From Microbispora catharanthi (GTDB taxonomy: Bacteria > Actinomycetota > Actinomycetes > Streptosporangiales > Streptosporangiaceae), in NCBI RefSeq assembly GCF_006334915.2, contig NZ_VDMA02000017.1, positions 124,001 to 188,000 on the forward strand: a stretch of DNA of 64,000 nucleotides. The letters are read 5' to 3'. Positions 17,564 through 26,359 of the stretch are shown here, in pieces. Both the position numbers and the translations under genes were made by a program. The notes under the pieces were generated by a model. That model was not told the DNA's origin. It saw nothing but the letters and a program-made list of their open reading frames with translations, and made no database searches. The number at the start of each line of letters is the position of its first letter. The stretch's first letter is position 1.

Positions 17564-18217
17564 TCAGGCGAGATCCTCCTCGTACAGGTCGTACGGCTCC
17601 TCGCCGAGAGCCTCGGCGAGGCGCTTGCCGGCGAACGGGATGACCTCGTCGACCATGATCCGCCGGCCGGTCTCGGCCGCCAGCGACGTGACCCCGGAGT
17701 CGTCACCGGCGATGCGGGTGTACCAGCTCAGGTCGTTGACGCAGTTGAGCGCGAAGCCGTGCATGGTGACCCCGCCGGAGACCCGGATGCCGATCGTGCC
17801 GAGCCTGCGGTCGGGCAGCCCGTGCGCGGGGTCGCCGGGCACCCAGACCCCGCCGCGGCCCTCGACCCGCCGGGCCGTCAGCCCGAAGTCGGCGCAGACC
17901 TGGATCAGCACCTCTTCCAGCAACCGGATGTAGGAGACCACGTCGCCGATGCGGATGATGGGGTAGCAGACGAGCTGCCCCGGGCCATGCCAGGTGATCT
18001 TCCCGCCCCGGTCGACGTCGATGACCGGCGTGCCGTCGACCGGCCGCTCGTGCGGCAGCGTCCGCTTGCCCGCCGTGTAGACGGGGGCGTGCTCCAGCAT
18101 GAGGCACAGGTCGGAGATCTCGTCGGCCGCCCGCCGCGCGTGCAGCCGCCGCTGCAGGGTCCACGCCTGCTCGTACGGCACGTCGACGCCCAGGCGGACG
18201 ATGGCCACGCCCTTCAC
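17564..18217 (-). CDS. lipB: LipB homologue (octanoyltransferase) lacking both catalytic residues
   Basis: About 217 residues, clearly LipB by sequence and place: [41 protein letters not shown] and [10 protein letters not shown]. LipB normally moves octanoyl groups from acyl carrier protein to E2 subunits through a Cys/Lys dyad (Cys169/Lys135 in E. coli). The Lys position (K-V/I-x-x-I/L-G) reads R-L-G-T-I-G. The PCG motif that carries the Cys is deleted: [12 protein letters not shown] stands where relatives have R-I-x-P-C-G. Start GTG 18217 follows GGGGGCTGGGAAC; the frame runs open to 18337 but that part is probably flank of the tnpB element. It is either a pseudoenzyme or a decaying gene. 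Confidence 0.85.
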   Translation of the reverse strand: MKGVAIVRLGVDVPYEQAWTLQRRLHARRAADEISDLCLMLEHAPVYTAGKRTLPHERPVDGTPVIDVDRGGKITWHGPGQLVCYPIIRIGDVVSYIRLLEEVLIQVCADFGLTARRVEGRGGVWVPGDPAHGLPDRRLGTIGIRVSGGVTMHGFALNCVNDLSWYTRIAGDDSGVTSLAAETGRRIMVDEVIPFAGKRLAEALGEEPYDLYEEDLA

Positions 18218-18357
18218 GTTCCCAGCCCCCTTCACGCCCTTCTCGTTCACGGAGGAACCTACAGCGTGGAAAGCCAGTCCTTCGAAGTTGGGAGGAGGCA
18301 CGGAGCGGTCCTGCACATGTGATCCTTTCGCGATCAAAGACTGTTACGTTGAGTGAT

Positions 18358-19431
18358 GTGTTGGTGACGGAAATGCTGAAGCTTGCCCCCAGCGCGCAGC
18401 AGGCTGAGAGCCTGCTGGCGACGATGCGGGCATGCAACGCCGCTGCCAACCGGGCTGCCGAGGTCGCGTTCGCCCTTCGCACGGCCAACAAGATGACGGT
18501 TCAAAAGCTCATTTACACCGACCTGAGGCACCAGTTCGGCCTGTCGGCACAGATGGCCATCCGTGCCATCGCAAAGGCGTGTGAGGCCTACAAGCGGAAC
18601 AAGACCATCAAGCCCATGGTCAGGGAGTTGGGCGCGGTCGCTTATGACCAACGGATCCTGTCGTGGAAGGGCCGCGACCAGGTCAGCCTGCTTACAACGG
18701 GCGGGCGCATCATCATCCCTGTGGTCTACCAAGGCCGCTGGTCGGCGACCGCGGGAGCGACTATGCGGGGGCAGGCTGATCTCATCTACCGCGATGGAGC
18801 GTTCTACCTTGCCGTAGTGATCGAGGTCCCGGAACCTCCACGAGAGGGCGCACCCAGCGAGTGGCTGGGTGTGGACCTCGGCATCGTCAACCTGGCCACC
18901 GACTCGAGCGGGGAAGTCCATTGCGGCAAGGGTGTGCGAGCCGTACGGCGGCGCAACGCCCGCCTTCGTGCCCGTCTTCAGACGAAGAGGACCAAGAGCG
19001 CCAAGCGGCTGCTGAGGAAGCGCCGCCGCAAGGAAACCCGGTTCGCCCGGGACGTCAACCACCGCATCAGCAAGCATCTGGTCGGCAAAGCCCAAGACAC
19101 CCGTTCCGGGATCGCCCTCGAAGACCTCGAAGGCATTCGCGACCGGGTCACGGTTACCAAGGCTCAGCGTGCCGACCTCCACTCGTGGAGCTTCCGTCAG
19201 CTCCGCACGTTCATCACCTACAAGGCCGCCCTCGCCGGAGTCCCCCTCCGGCTGGTGGACCCGCGCAACACCTCGCGGACCTGTCACCGATGCGGGCACT
19301 GCGACAAACGCAACCGTCCCACCCGGGACGACTTCTCGTGTGTCAGGTGCGGGTTCGCTGGCCCGGCCGACCACAACGCGGCGATCAACATCGGTCGTCG
19401 GGCTGCCGTCAGCCAGCCGTACGCGGCCTGA
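18358..19431 (+). CDS. tnpB: TnpB RNA-guided nuclease
   Basis: About 357 residues from GTG 18358 (ATG 18373 is an alternative). An actinobacterial-type N-terminus (LAPSAQQAESLLATMRACNA) precedes a RuvC domain with all three acidic residues visible: WLGVDLGIVNLATDSSGE, ALEDLEGIRDR, and ADHNAAINIG at the end. A four-Cys zinc ribbon (TCHRCG, SCVRCG) lies between the last two. The catalytic set is complete, so the nuclease may be active, cutting DNA under guidance of an RNA made from the element's 3' end. No transposase gene accompanies it. Confidence 0.93.
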   Translation: MLVTEMLKLAPSAQQAESLLATMRACNAAANRAAEVAFALRTANKMTVQKLIYTDLRHQFGLSAQMAIRAIAKACEAYKRNKTIKPMVRELGAVAYDQRILSWKGRDQVSLLTTGGRIIIPVVYQGRWSATAGATMRGQADLIYRDGAFYLAVVIEVPEPPREGAPSEWLGVDLGIVNLATDSSGEVHCGKGVRAVRRRNARLRARLQTKRTKSAKRLLRKRRRKETRFARDVNHRISKHLVGKAQDTRSGIALEDLEGIRDRVTVTKAQRADLHSWSFRQLRTFITYKAALAGVPLRLVDPRNTSRTCHRCGHCDKRNRPTRDDFSCVRCGFAGPADHNAAINIGRRAAVSQPYAA

Positions 19432-19457
19432 CCCGTGCACCCCATGTACGGTGAGGA

Positions 19458-19490
19458 GCTGCAAGCTCGACCCTTCAGGGACGAGCAGCT
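19458..19490 (+). other. tnpB element right-end hairpin, probable end of the guide (omega) RNA scaffold
   Basis: GCTCG-a-CCCT-tc-AGGG-a-CGAGC at 19465-19486, extended by an outer AGCT/AGCT pair, lies 34 bp after the tnpB stop. The CCCTTCAGGG core is the hallmark of tnpB right ends, where the omega RNA scaffold finishes. Sequence after about 19490, inside the neighbouring peptidase gene, would supply the guide. Confidence 0.55.
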
Positions 19491-20230
19491 GACAGAGTAG
19501 AGGTCAGCAGCCGGGGCTCGATACGCAGCTCCTTGACGGCGGGCCCGTCCCGCTCGATCCGGTAGGCGTACCCCTCGGGGTCGGTGGTCACGGCCTGGAT
19601 GAACTCCGTGCCCACGTAGTGCAGCGCCACGCCCTCGTCGGCGGCGTATCCCTCGGGCAGCTCGCCCGACGCGACCGACTCGTGCAGCAGCGCCCGCCGC
19701 TGAGGGTCGGAGTTGTAGTGGACGCCGCAGGAGTAGGGGAGCAGGCCCAGGCCCTCGGCCCAGGGCCGCAGTCTCGGCCCGAACGAGTCGGTGTTGCCGC
19801 CGACGTGCCAGCACAGCGCGCCGGCGCTCTGCCCGGACAGCACGATCCCCGCCCGCCACGCCTCGGCGAACGCCTCGTCCAGGCCGTGCAGCCGCCACAG
19901 CGCGGCGAGGTTGGCGACGCTGCCGCCGCTCACGTAGATCGCGTCCTGCTCCAGGATCCACTCGCGGGGGTCCTCGACGTTCGGCATCGGGAAGACCGTC
20001 AGGTGGCTCACCTCGACGTCCCAGCGGGCGAACGCGCCGTACATCTTGAGCAGCCAGTCGGCGTCGTCCCCCGTGGCCGTGGCGAGCAGGCCGAGCTTGG
20101 GCCGGTCCTGACCGGTCAGGTCGAGGACGTAACGCAGCAGAGCGGTCGGCTCGATGAACCCGTATCGCTCCGTCTGCCGGAACGACCCGCCTCCGATGGC
20201 GACGATGTGCGACTGCCCGATGCGGCTCAT
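19475..20230 (-). CDS. Peptidase E-like (S51) serine hydrolase
   Basis: A 251-residue S51 peptidase (alpha-aspartyl dipeptidase/cyanophycinase fold). The nucleophile elbow SGQSAGALCW is intact, with NTDSFGPRL and SCGVHYNSDPQRR supplying the Asp and His region. Start ATG 20230 has GGGAG 8 bp upstream. The last residues (TSTLSAARP) and the stop lie in the right end of the tnpB element, so the native C-terminus has been replaced by a read-through of a few codons. It is codirectional with the epimerase upstream (34 bp apart). Confidence 0.88.
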   Translation of the reverse strand: MSRIGQSHIVAIGGGSFRQTERYGFIEPTALLRYVLDLTGQDRPKLGLLATATGDDADWLLKMYGAFARWDVEVSHLTVFPMPNVEDPREWILEQDAIYVSGGSVANLAALWRLHGLDEAFAEAWRAGIVLSGQSAGALCWHVGGNTDSFGPRLRPWAEGLGLLPYSCGVHYNSDPQRRALLHESVASGELPEGYAADEGVALHYVGTEFIQAVTTDPEGYAYRIERDGPAVKELRIEPRLLTSTLSAARP

Positions 20231-20264
20231 GCCCACCACTCCCGTTCCCGGATCGAATGACTCT

Positions 20265-21155
20265 TTAGAGTACGGCGGCCAGCGCCTCGCCGACGGTGGG
20301 ATGGGCGAACCGGTGACCCGCGTCGAGCAGCCGCCGGGGGAGCACCCGCTGTCCGGCGAGCAGGGCCTCCTCCGCGAACTCCCCGAGCGCCAGGCGCAGC
20401 GCGAGACGCGGGGCAGGCAGCGGCATCGTCGGGCGCCGCAGCGCCTTCGCGAGAGCGGCGGTGTACTCGGCGTTGGTCACCGGCTCCGGAGCCGTGAGGT
20501 TCACCGGCCCGGCCAGCTCGTGCGCGAGCAGGAAGCGGACCGCGTCCACCCAGTCGGGGAGTGAGATCCACGAGACGTACTGCCTGCCGCTGCCGAGCAC
20601 GGCGCCCGCGCCCATCTTGAAGATCGGCAGCATCCGGGCGAGCGCGCCGCCGCGGCCGCTGAGCACGACACCCGTACGCAGCGGCGTCACCCGCACGCCC
20701 GCCTCCCCCGCAGGTGCGGCGGCGGCCTCCCAGCGGCGCACCAGATCGGCCAGGAAGCCCGTGCCCGCCGGCGCGGACTCGTCCACCGCGCGATCGCCGG
20801 TGTCGCCGTAGAAGCCGATCGCGGAGGAGGACAGCAGCACCCGCGGTCCGCCGTCGGCGCGGGCCAGCGCCTCGGCGAGGGTGCGCGTGCCGCTGACCCG
20901 GCTCTCCACCAGCTCCCGCTTGTACGCCTCGGACCACCGGCGGTCGCCGATCCCGGCGCCGGCCAGGTGGACGACGGCGTCCGCGCCCTCCAGCGCCCCG
21001 GGGTCGAGCACGCCGCCCGCAGGGTCCCAGAAGCACTCGTCGGGCCCGGCGGGCGCGCGCCGTACGAGACGGCGCACCTCGTGCCCGTCGGCGCGCAGCG
21101 CGCGCACCAGAGCCGTCCCGAGCAGCCCCGAGGAGCCCGTCACCACTGTCGTCAT
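20265..21155 (-). CDS. TIGR01777 family NAD(P)-binding epimerase-like protein
   Basis: A 296-residue extended SDR (YfcH/Rv2216 type): TGSSGLLGTALVRAL cofactor loop, VVHLAGAGIGDRRWSEAYK, LLSSSAIGFYGDTGD, and a C-terminal DUF1731-like segment ending GHRFAHPTVGEAL. Substrate unknown. Its place next to sucB on one side and lipB on the other is conserved across actinobacteria. ATG 21155 is chosen over GTG 21164. A strong hairpin separates it from sucB upstream. Confidence 0.92.
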   Translation of the reverse strand: MTTVVTGSSGLLGTALVRALRADGHEVRRLVRRAPAGPDECFWDPAGGVLDPGALEGADAVVHLAGAGIGDRRWSEAYKRELVESRVSGTRTLAEALARADGGPRVLLSSSAIGFYGDTGDRAVDESAPAGTGFLADLVRRWEAAAAPAGEAGVRVTPLRTGVVLSGRGGALARMLPIFKMGAGAVLGSGRQYVSWISLPDWVDAVRFLLAHELAGPVNLTAPEPVTNAEYTAALAKALRRPTMPLPAPRLALRLALGEFAEEALLAGQRVLPRRLLDAGHRFAHPTVGEALAAVL

Positions 21156-21190
21156 CGTCTCCACGCATCGATCACTACCCGGAAACGAAG

Positions 21191-21221
21191 GGGGCCGCCC
21201 CGCGAAACGCGGGACGGCCCC
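21191..21221 (-). terminator. Strong hairpin after sucB
   Basis: GGGGCCG-c-CCCGCG-aaa-CGCGGG-a-CGGCCCC: 13 paired bases around one mismatch and a 3-nt loop, placed 45 bp after the sucB stop. There is no U-tract, as is usual for terminators in GC-rich actinobacteria. Confidence 0.75.
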
Positions 21222-21266
21222 AGTCGCGTCCGGGCTGTACGGCTCGCGCCGGCCCCGGGCGTACGG

Positions 21267-22763
21267 CTACGCCAGGCCGAGCTGGGCCTCGAAGCGGCCC
21301 TCCTCGAGACGGTGCTTGACCGTCGTGAGGAAGCGGGCCGCGTCGGCGCCGTCGACCAGTCGGTGGTCGTAGCTGAGCGCGAGGTACACCATCGAGCGGA
21401 CCGCGATGACCTCGCCCTCCGGGGTGTCCACGACGACCGGGCGCTTGACGACCGCGCCGGTGCCCAGCATGCCGACCTGCGGCTGGTTGAGGATCGGCGT
21501 GTCGAACAGCGCGCCCCGGCTGCCGGTGTTGGTCAGCGTGAACGTGCCGCCGGTGATCTCGTCCGGGCTCACCTTGTTGGTGCGGGTGCGCTCGGCGAGG
21601 TCGGCGATCTTACGGGCGAGCCCGGCGATGTTGAGGTCGCCCGCGTTCTTGATCACCGGGACGAGCAGGCCGCGCTCGGTGTCGGTCGCGAAGCCGAGGT
21701 GCTCGACGTCGAAGTAGGTGACCTCGTTGGTCTCGCTGTTGATCGTGGCGTTCAGCTTCGGGTGCTGCTTGAGCGCCTCGACCGCGGCCAGCGCGAAGAA
21801 CGGCATGAACGACAGCTTCACGCCCTCGCGCCGCAGGAACTCGCCCTTGGCCCGGTCGCGCAGGCGGGCGATGCGGGTGACGTCGACCTCGACCACGGTG
21901 GTGAGCTGGGCCGAGACCTGCAGCGACTCCACCATGCGCTTGGCGATGGTCTGCCGCAGGCGCGACATCTTCTCCGTACGGCCGCGCAGCGTGGTGTCCA
22001 CCCGCACCTCCGACGCGGCGGGCGCGGCGGCGGCCGGGGCGGCGGGAGCCTGGGCCGGGGCGGGCGCCGCCTGCGGGGCCGCGGGAGCGGCGGCAGCGGC
22101 GGCGGCCTGCTCACGCTGGACGCGGGCGGCCTCGATCACGTCCTGCTTGCGGATCCGGCCGCCGACGCCGGTGCCGTTCAGCGCGTCGAGGTCGACGCCG
22201 TGCTCGGCGGCGAGCTTGCGGACCAGCGGCGTGACGTACGGGCTCTCGCCGGACGTGGGCAGCGGGGTCGGCTCGCTCGGCTGCGCGGCCGGGGCGGGCG
22301 CCTGCGGCTGCGGAGCCGGAGCCTGCGGAGCCGGAGCGGGCGCCGGGGGCGCCGGCTGCGGAGTCACCACGGAGGGCGCGGGCTGCGGGATCGACGAGAT
22401 CGGCGCGGCGGGTGCGGGCTCGGGCGCCGCCGCCTGCTGCGGGGCCGGAGCGGGCTCCGGCTCGGGCTCGGGCTGCGGGGCGGGAGCCGGCGCCGCGGGC
22501 TCGGCGGCGGCCGGAGCGGCGCCCGCCTCGGAGTCGATCAGGGCGAGCTCGGCGCCGACCTCGACCGTCTCGTCCTCGGCAACGATGATCTTGGTCAGGT
22601 AGCCGGCGGACGGCGAAGGGATCTCGGTGTCGACCTTGTCGGTCGACACCTCGAGGAGCGGCTCGTCGGCCTCGACGCGGTCGCCTTCCTTCTTCAGCCA
22701 GCGGGTGACGGTGCCCTCGGTAACGCTCTCGCCGAGCTGGGGCATGGTTACGGAGACCGGCAT
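21267..22763 (-). CDS. sucB: 2-oxoacid dehydrogenase E2 (dihydrolipoamide succinyl/acetyltransferase)
   Basis: A 498-residue E2 subunit: one N-terminal lipoyl domain with the modified Lys in [10 protein letters not shown]; an Ala/Pro linker of about 100 residues; the peripheral-subunit-binding domain [20 protein letters not shown]; a second Ala/Pro linker; and the acyltransferase domain with [16 protein letters not shown], which holds the catalytic His and Asp. The mycobacterial equivalent (DlaT) serves both pyruvate and peroxidase complexes, so the true partner is uncertain. It lies 33 bp after lpdA and forms an operon with it. Confidence 0.95.
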   Translation of the reverse strand: MPVSVTMPQLGESVTEGTVTRWLKKEGDRVEADEPLLEVSTDKVDTEIPSPSAGYLTKIIVAEDETVEVGAELALIDSEAGAAPAAAEPAAPAPAPQPEPEPEPAPAPQQAAAPEPAPAAPISSIPQPAPSVVTPQPAPPAPAPAPQAPAPQPQAPAPAAQPSEPTPLPTSGESPYVTPLVRKLAAEHGVDLDALNGTGVGGRIRKQDVIEAARVQREQAAAAAAAPAAPQAAPAPAQAPAAPAAAAPAASEVRVDTTLRGRTEKMSRLRQTIAKRMVESLQVSAQLTTVVEVDVTRIARLRDRAKGEFLRREGVKLSFMPFFALAAVEALKQHPKLNATINSETNEVTYFDVEHLGFATDTERGLLVPVIKNAGDLNIAGLARKIADLAERTRTNKVSPDEITGGTFTLTNTGSRGALFDTPILNQPQVGMLGTGAVVKRPVVVDTPEGEVIAVRSMVYLALSYDHRLVDGADAARFLTTVKHRLEEGRFEAQLGLA

Positions 22764-22796
22764 GGTGTGTCTTCTCTCGCGTTCGCTAGGAGGGCT

Positions 22797-24176
22797 TCAG
22801 TTGTGGACGTGCAGCGGCTTGCCGGCCAGGGCCAGCATGGCCTCGCCGAGGGCCTCGGACTGGGTCGGGTGCGGGTGGATGAGCTGGGCGACGTCGGTGG
22901 CCGTGGCCTCCCAGTTGAAGATCAGCTGAGCCTCCGCGATCAGCTCGCCCACCCGGCTGCCGACCATGTGGACGCCGAGCACCCGGCCGTCGCGCTCGGC
23001 GACGACCTTGACCTCGCCCTGGGTCTGCAGGATCTTGCTCCTGCCGTTGCCGGCGAGGTTGTAGTTCAGCTCGACGACGTCGTGACCGCGCTCGCGGGCG
23101 ACCGACGTGGCGACGCCCACCGACGCGACCTCGGGCTCGGAGTAGGTGATGCGCGGCACGCCGTCGTAGTCGATCGGCACCGGGTTCAGCCCCGCGATGT
23201 GCTCGGCGACCAGGATGCCCTCGGCGAAGCCGACGTGGGCGAGCTGCAGCGTGGGGATCAGGTCGCCCACGGCGTACACGCCCGGCACGCTGGTCTGGCA
23301 GAACTCGTTGACGAGCACGTAGCCGCGCTCCGTCGCGACGCCGTTCTCCTCGAAGCCGAGGCCGGCCGAGACCGGGCCGCGGCCGACGGCGACGAGCATG
23401 ATCTCGGCGTCGAGGGTCTTGCCGTTCTCCAGGGAGACGACGACCCCGGTGTCGGTGGTCTTGACGCTCTCGAACCGGGCGCCCAGCTCGTACTTGATGC
23501 CCCGGCGGCGGAACGCGCGCTCCAGCAGCTTGGAGCTGGACTCGTCCTCCAGCGGCAGCAGGTGCGGCAGCGCCTCGACGATCGTGACCTCGGCGCCGAA
23601 CGAGCGCCACACGCTGGCGAACTCGACGCCGATGACGCCGCCGCCCAGGATGACGACCGAGGACGGGATCCGGTCGAGGACCAGCGCGTGGTCGCTGCTG
23701 ATCACCTTCTCGCCGTCGATGTCGAGGCCGGGCAGCGACTTCGGCACAGAGCCGGTCGCCAGCACGACGTTGCGGCCCTCGTAGACCTGGTCGCCGACCA
23801 CGACGCGGTTGGGACCCGCCAGGCGGCCCTCGCCCTCGACCACGGTGATCTTCTTGCTCTTGATGAGTCCGGCCAGGCCCTTGTAGAGGCCCCCGATCAC
23901 CTTGTCCTTGTACGCGTGGACGCCGGGGACGTCGATGCCCTCCAGCCGGGTGCGGACGCCGAACGACTCACCCTCGCGGGCCTGGTCGGCGAGCTCGGCC
24001 GCGTGCAGCAGCGCCTTGGTGGGGATGCAGCCGCGGTGCAGGCAGGTGCCCCCGACCTTGTCCTTCTCGATGAGGACGACGTTCATGCCGAGCTCGGCCG
24101 CCCGCAGGGCACAGGCGTAACCACCGCTACCGCCACCTAGGACGACGATGTCGTAGGGGCCGCTGCCATCAGCCAC
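22797..24176 (-). CDS. lpdA: Dihydrolipoyl dehydrogenase (E3)
   Basis: A 459-residue FAD disulfide oxidoreductase that reoxidises dihydrolipoyl groups on E2 with NAD. It shows the FAD loop LGGGSGGYACALRAAELG, the redox disulfide GGTCLHRGCIPTKALL, the NAD loop ILGGGVIGVEFAS, and the dimer-interface HPHPTQSEAL with the active His-Glu pair. Start ATG 24176. Being just upstream of sucB, it supplies the same complex. Confidence 0.97.
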   Translation of the reverse strand: MADGSGPYDIVVLGGGSGGYACALRAAELGMNVVLIEKDKVGGTCLHRGCIPTKALLHAAELADQAREGESFGVRTRLEGIDVPGVHAYKDKVIGGLYKGLAGLIKSKKITVVEGEGRLAGPNRVVVGDQVYEGRNVVLATGSVPKSLPGLDIDGEKVISSDHALVLDRIPSSVVILGGGVIGVEFASVWRSFGAEVTIVEALPHLLPLEDESSSKLLERAFRRRGIKYELGARFESVKTTDTGVVVSLENGKTLDAEIMLVAVGRGPVSAGLGFEENGVATERGYVLVNEFCQTSVPGVYAVGDLIPTLQLAHVGFAEGILVAEHIAGLNPVPIDYDGVPRITYSEPEVASVGVATSVARERGHDVVELNYNLAGNGRSKILQTQGEVKVVAERDGRVLGVHMVGSRVGELIAEAQLIFNWEATATDVAQLIHPHPTQSEALGEAMLALAGKPLHVHN

Positions 24177-24330
24177 TGGAATGCTCCTTGGTCGTATTCA
24201 CACCGCCGGGTGGACCCGGCAGCATCTTTTCACTTGTCCCGGAAGATCGTGGCCCCGGCCCGGGCCCGCGCGGGCATGCCGCGACGGAGCCGTCTTCCGT
24301 TTTCGAACAGCCCGCGAAGGCTCTTTCTGT

Positions 24331-25863
24331 TTAAACAGCCTGCGGGGACGTGCCGTTCCCCGCGTAGTGCTCGGCGACGGCGACGAGCGTGCGGGTCAGC
24401 GCGCCGGTGCCGCCCTTGGGCGTGTAGCCGTGCGGCTCGCCCTTGTTGAACGCCGGCCCGGCCATGTCCACGTGCGCCCAGCGGACGCCCGCGGGGACGA
24501 ACTCCCGCAGGAAGATGCCCGCGGCGAGCATGCTGCCCCACCGCTCGGGCTGGAGGTTGGCGATGTCGGCGACCGCGGAGTCGAGCCCCTTGCGCAGCTC
24601 GGCGGGCAGCGGCATGCCCCAGGCGCCCTCACCCTGCTCGCCGGCGATGCGGACGATCTCCTCGCGCAGGGCGTCGTCGTTGGCCATCACGCCGGCCGTA
24701 CGCCACCCGAGCGCCACGATCTGGGCGCCGGTCAGGGTGGCGACGTCGATGATCACGTCGGGCTCGTCCTCGGTGGCACGGGCGATGCCGTCGATCAGCA
24801 CCAGGCGGCCCTCGGCGTCGGTGTCGAGCACCTCCACGGTCTTGCCGCTGTAGGTGTGCAGGACGTCGGAGGGGCGCTGGGCGCTGCCCGAGGGCATGTT
24901 CTCGGCGAGGCAGAGGTAGCCGACCGCGTTGACGCGCAGGCCCAGCCTGGCGATCGCGAGGAGCGCGCCGAACACGGCTCCCGCCCCGCCCATGTCCGAC
25001 TTCATCCAGTCCATGGAGGCGGAGGGCTTGAGCGAAAGGCCGCCGGAGTCGAAGGTGATGCCCTTGCCGACGAACGCGACCTTCCGGCTGGCCTCGGGGT
25101 GGCTGTAGGCGACGCGGACCAGGCGCGGCGGGTTGACCGAGCCCTGGCCGACGCCGACGATGCCGCCGTAGCCGTCCTCCTTGAGCCTGACCTCGTCCAG
25201 AACCTCGACCGACAGGCCGGCCTCGCCGCCGGTCTCCTGGGCGATCTCGGCGAAGCGCGCGGGCCACAGGTCCGACGGCGGCGTGTTCACCAGGTCGCGG
25301 ACGAGGGTGACGGCGTCGGCGAGCGTCGCCGCGTGCGCGACGGCCTCCTCGGCCCCGGCCGCGCCGGACAGGACGGTCAGCTCGCCGACCGGCGGCTTGC
25401 GGTCACCGCCGGTGCGGTAGCGCGTGAAGTCGTAGGCGCCCAGCAGGCCGCCCAGCGCCACGGCCTCCGCCTCGGCGGCCGTACGGGCGGGCAGAGCGAG
25501 CGCGGCGGACGCCGTGCCGGCGAGTGAGCGGACGGCCGCTCCGGCCGCGCGGCGCAGGGTTTCCAGGTCGTAGCCGTCCTCTGGGCCGTCCTGGGGGGCG
25601 GCCTGCGGCGCGTCGCCGAGGCCCACGGCGACGGCGACGGGCGCGGGCAGCGCCCCGAGGGTCGGGATCTTGACGACCTCTTCGGCCTTGCCGGTGAACC
25701 CCATGGTGGTGAGGATCTCGGCGAGTCGTCCGTCCAGGGCCTGGTCGAGGCCTTCGCCTCCGGGAGCCGGGCGTGGACCCTCCGGGGTCGTGTGGACGCC
25801 GATTATGAGAGCACTGGTCTCGATGGAGACCGCGTCAGATGCGTTTATGCGCACTGTGGTCAC
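24331..25863 (-). CDS. pepA: Leucyl aminopeptidase (M17)
   Basis: A 510-residue cytosolic aminopeptidase with two metal ions. The C-terminal catalytic domain carries VGKGITFDSGGLSLKPS, SDMGGAG and the signature NTDAEGRL (here LDTDAEGRLVLIDG). The N-terminal third is the variable domain. GTG 25863 is the furthest start, and a GTG three codons later is equally possible. The order pepA, lpdA, sucB is also found in Streptomyces. It is divergent from the GntR cassette. Confidence 0.95.
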   Translation of the reverse strand: MTTVRINASDAVSIETSALIIGVHTTPEGPRPAPGGEGLDQALDGRLAEILTTMGFTGKAEEVVKIPTLGALPAPVAVAVGLGDAPQAAPQDGPEDGYDLETLRRAAGAAVRSLAGTASAALALPARTAAEAEAVALGGLLGAYDFTRYRTGGDRKPPVGELTVLSGAAGAEEAVAHAATLADAVTLVRDLVNTPPSDLWPARFAEIAQETGGEAGLSVEVLDEVRLKEDGYGGIVGVGQGSVNPPRLVRVAYSHPEASRKVAFVGKGITFDSGGLSLKPSASMDWMKSDMGGAGAVFGALLAIARLGLRVNAVGYLCLAENMPSGSAQRPSDVLHTYSGKTVEVLDTDAEGRLVLIDGIARATEDEPDVIIDVATLTGAQIVALGWRTAGVMANDDALREEIVRIAGEQGEGAWGMPLPAELRKGLDSAVADIANLQPERWGSMLAAGIFLREFVPAGVRWAHVDMAGPAFNKGEPHGYTPKGGTGALTRTLVAVAEHYAGNGTSPQAV

Positions 25864-25933
25864 GTGAGCCGATGCTAGCTGGGCTTACTCGGCTACGCAT
25901 AAACGAGGGTTCATCCTACCTATCGGTAATCTT

Positions 25934-25960
25934 GATGGTGCCAGTGAAACTAGCACCATC
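25934..25960. promoter_or_regulatory. GntR-cassette operator 1
   Basis: A 27-bp dyad: GATGGTGC-c-AGT-gaa-ACT-a-GCACCATC, broken by one mismatch, centred 53 bp upstream of the GntR start. It shares the core GGTGC/GCACC with the second dyad, as expected for a repressor that binds its own promoter at two places. Confidence 0.65.
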
Positions 25961-25976
25961 GCGATCTTTCGGACGT

Positions 25977-26001
25977 ATGGTGCTAATGTAAATAGCACTA
26001 T
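25977..26001. promoter_or_regulatory. GntR-cassette operator 2, overlapping the start codon
   Basis: ATGGTGCTA-N7-TAGCACTAT pairs 8 of 9 bases and includes the first two bases of the GntR ATG. Binding here would block both transcription and access to the ribosome site. The AT-rich centre (ATGTAAA) may hold the -10 element. Confidence 0.65.
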
Positions 26002-26359
26002 GTTGCTCACGCTCGATCTCAACGATCCGCGGCCGCTGCACGAACAGGTGGCCGCCGCCATAAGGCGCGCGATCGGGGCCGGGGACATCGCCCCCGGCGA
26101 TCGGCTGCCGCCGGCCCGCGACCTGGCCCACGCGCTGGGCGTCAACGCGAACACGGTGCTGCGCTCGCTGCGCGACCTGCGGGACGAGGGCCTGCTGGAG
26201 TTCCGCCGCGGGCGCGGCGTGTCGGTGCTGCGGCGGCCGGACGGCCGCGCGGCGCTCAGGACGCGTGCGCGCGACCTGCTCGAGGAGGCCGCCCGGTATG
26301 GCCTCACCGCCGACGACGTCGTCGCTCTCATCAAGGACCTCAGCGAGGAAATGGCATGA
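26000..26359 (+). CDS. GntR-family regulator, YtrA subfamily
   Basis: A 119-residue regulator with an N-terminal winged HTH (PLHEQVAAAIRRAIGAGDIAPGDRLPPARDLAHALGVNANTVLRSLR) and only a short C-terminal helix, the size of the YtrA subgroup. YtrA proteins usually control the membrane-protein operon they head. Here the next two genes encode membrane proteins and overlap as ATGA and GTGA. Two dyads at the promoter support autorepression. No Shine-Dalgarno sequence is clear, so the mRNA may be leaderless. Confidence 0.92.
   Translation: MLLTLDLNDPRPLHEQVAAAIRRAIGAGDIAPGDRLPPARDLAHALGVNANTVLRSLRDLRDEGLLEFRRGRGVSVLRRPDGRAALRTRARDLLEEAARYGLTADDVVALIKDLSEEMA

Larger units (their letters stand above)
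18230..19500 (+). mobile_element. Solitary tnpB element (IS200/IS605 or IS607 relative), ends approximate
   Basis: A tnpB gene without tnpA sits between lipB and a peptidase gene that run in the opposite direction. The right end has the CCCTTCAGGG hairpin seen at many tnpB element ends. At the left side a small dyad TGATC-N7-GATCA (18320-18336) lies just before the gene. No target duplication is expected for this class and none is seen. Exact ends cannot be set without comparison to an empty site. Confidence 0.6.

Noticed and set aside
18218..18337. Longer LipB N-terminus
   Set aside because: The added 40 residues do not look like LipB and lie in what is probably the tnpB element's left flank.
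20967..24140. Open frame of 1057 codons on the plus strand
   Set aside because: It lies opposite sucB and lpdA and its translation is Val/Gly/Arg/Asp repetitive. It is an antisense shadow caused by GC-rich third positions.
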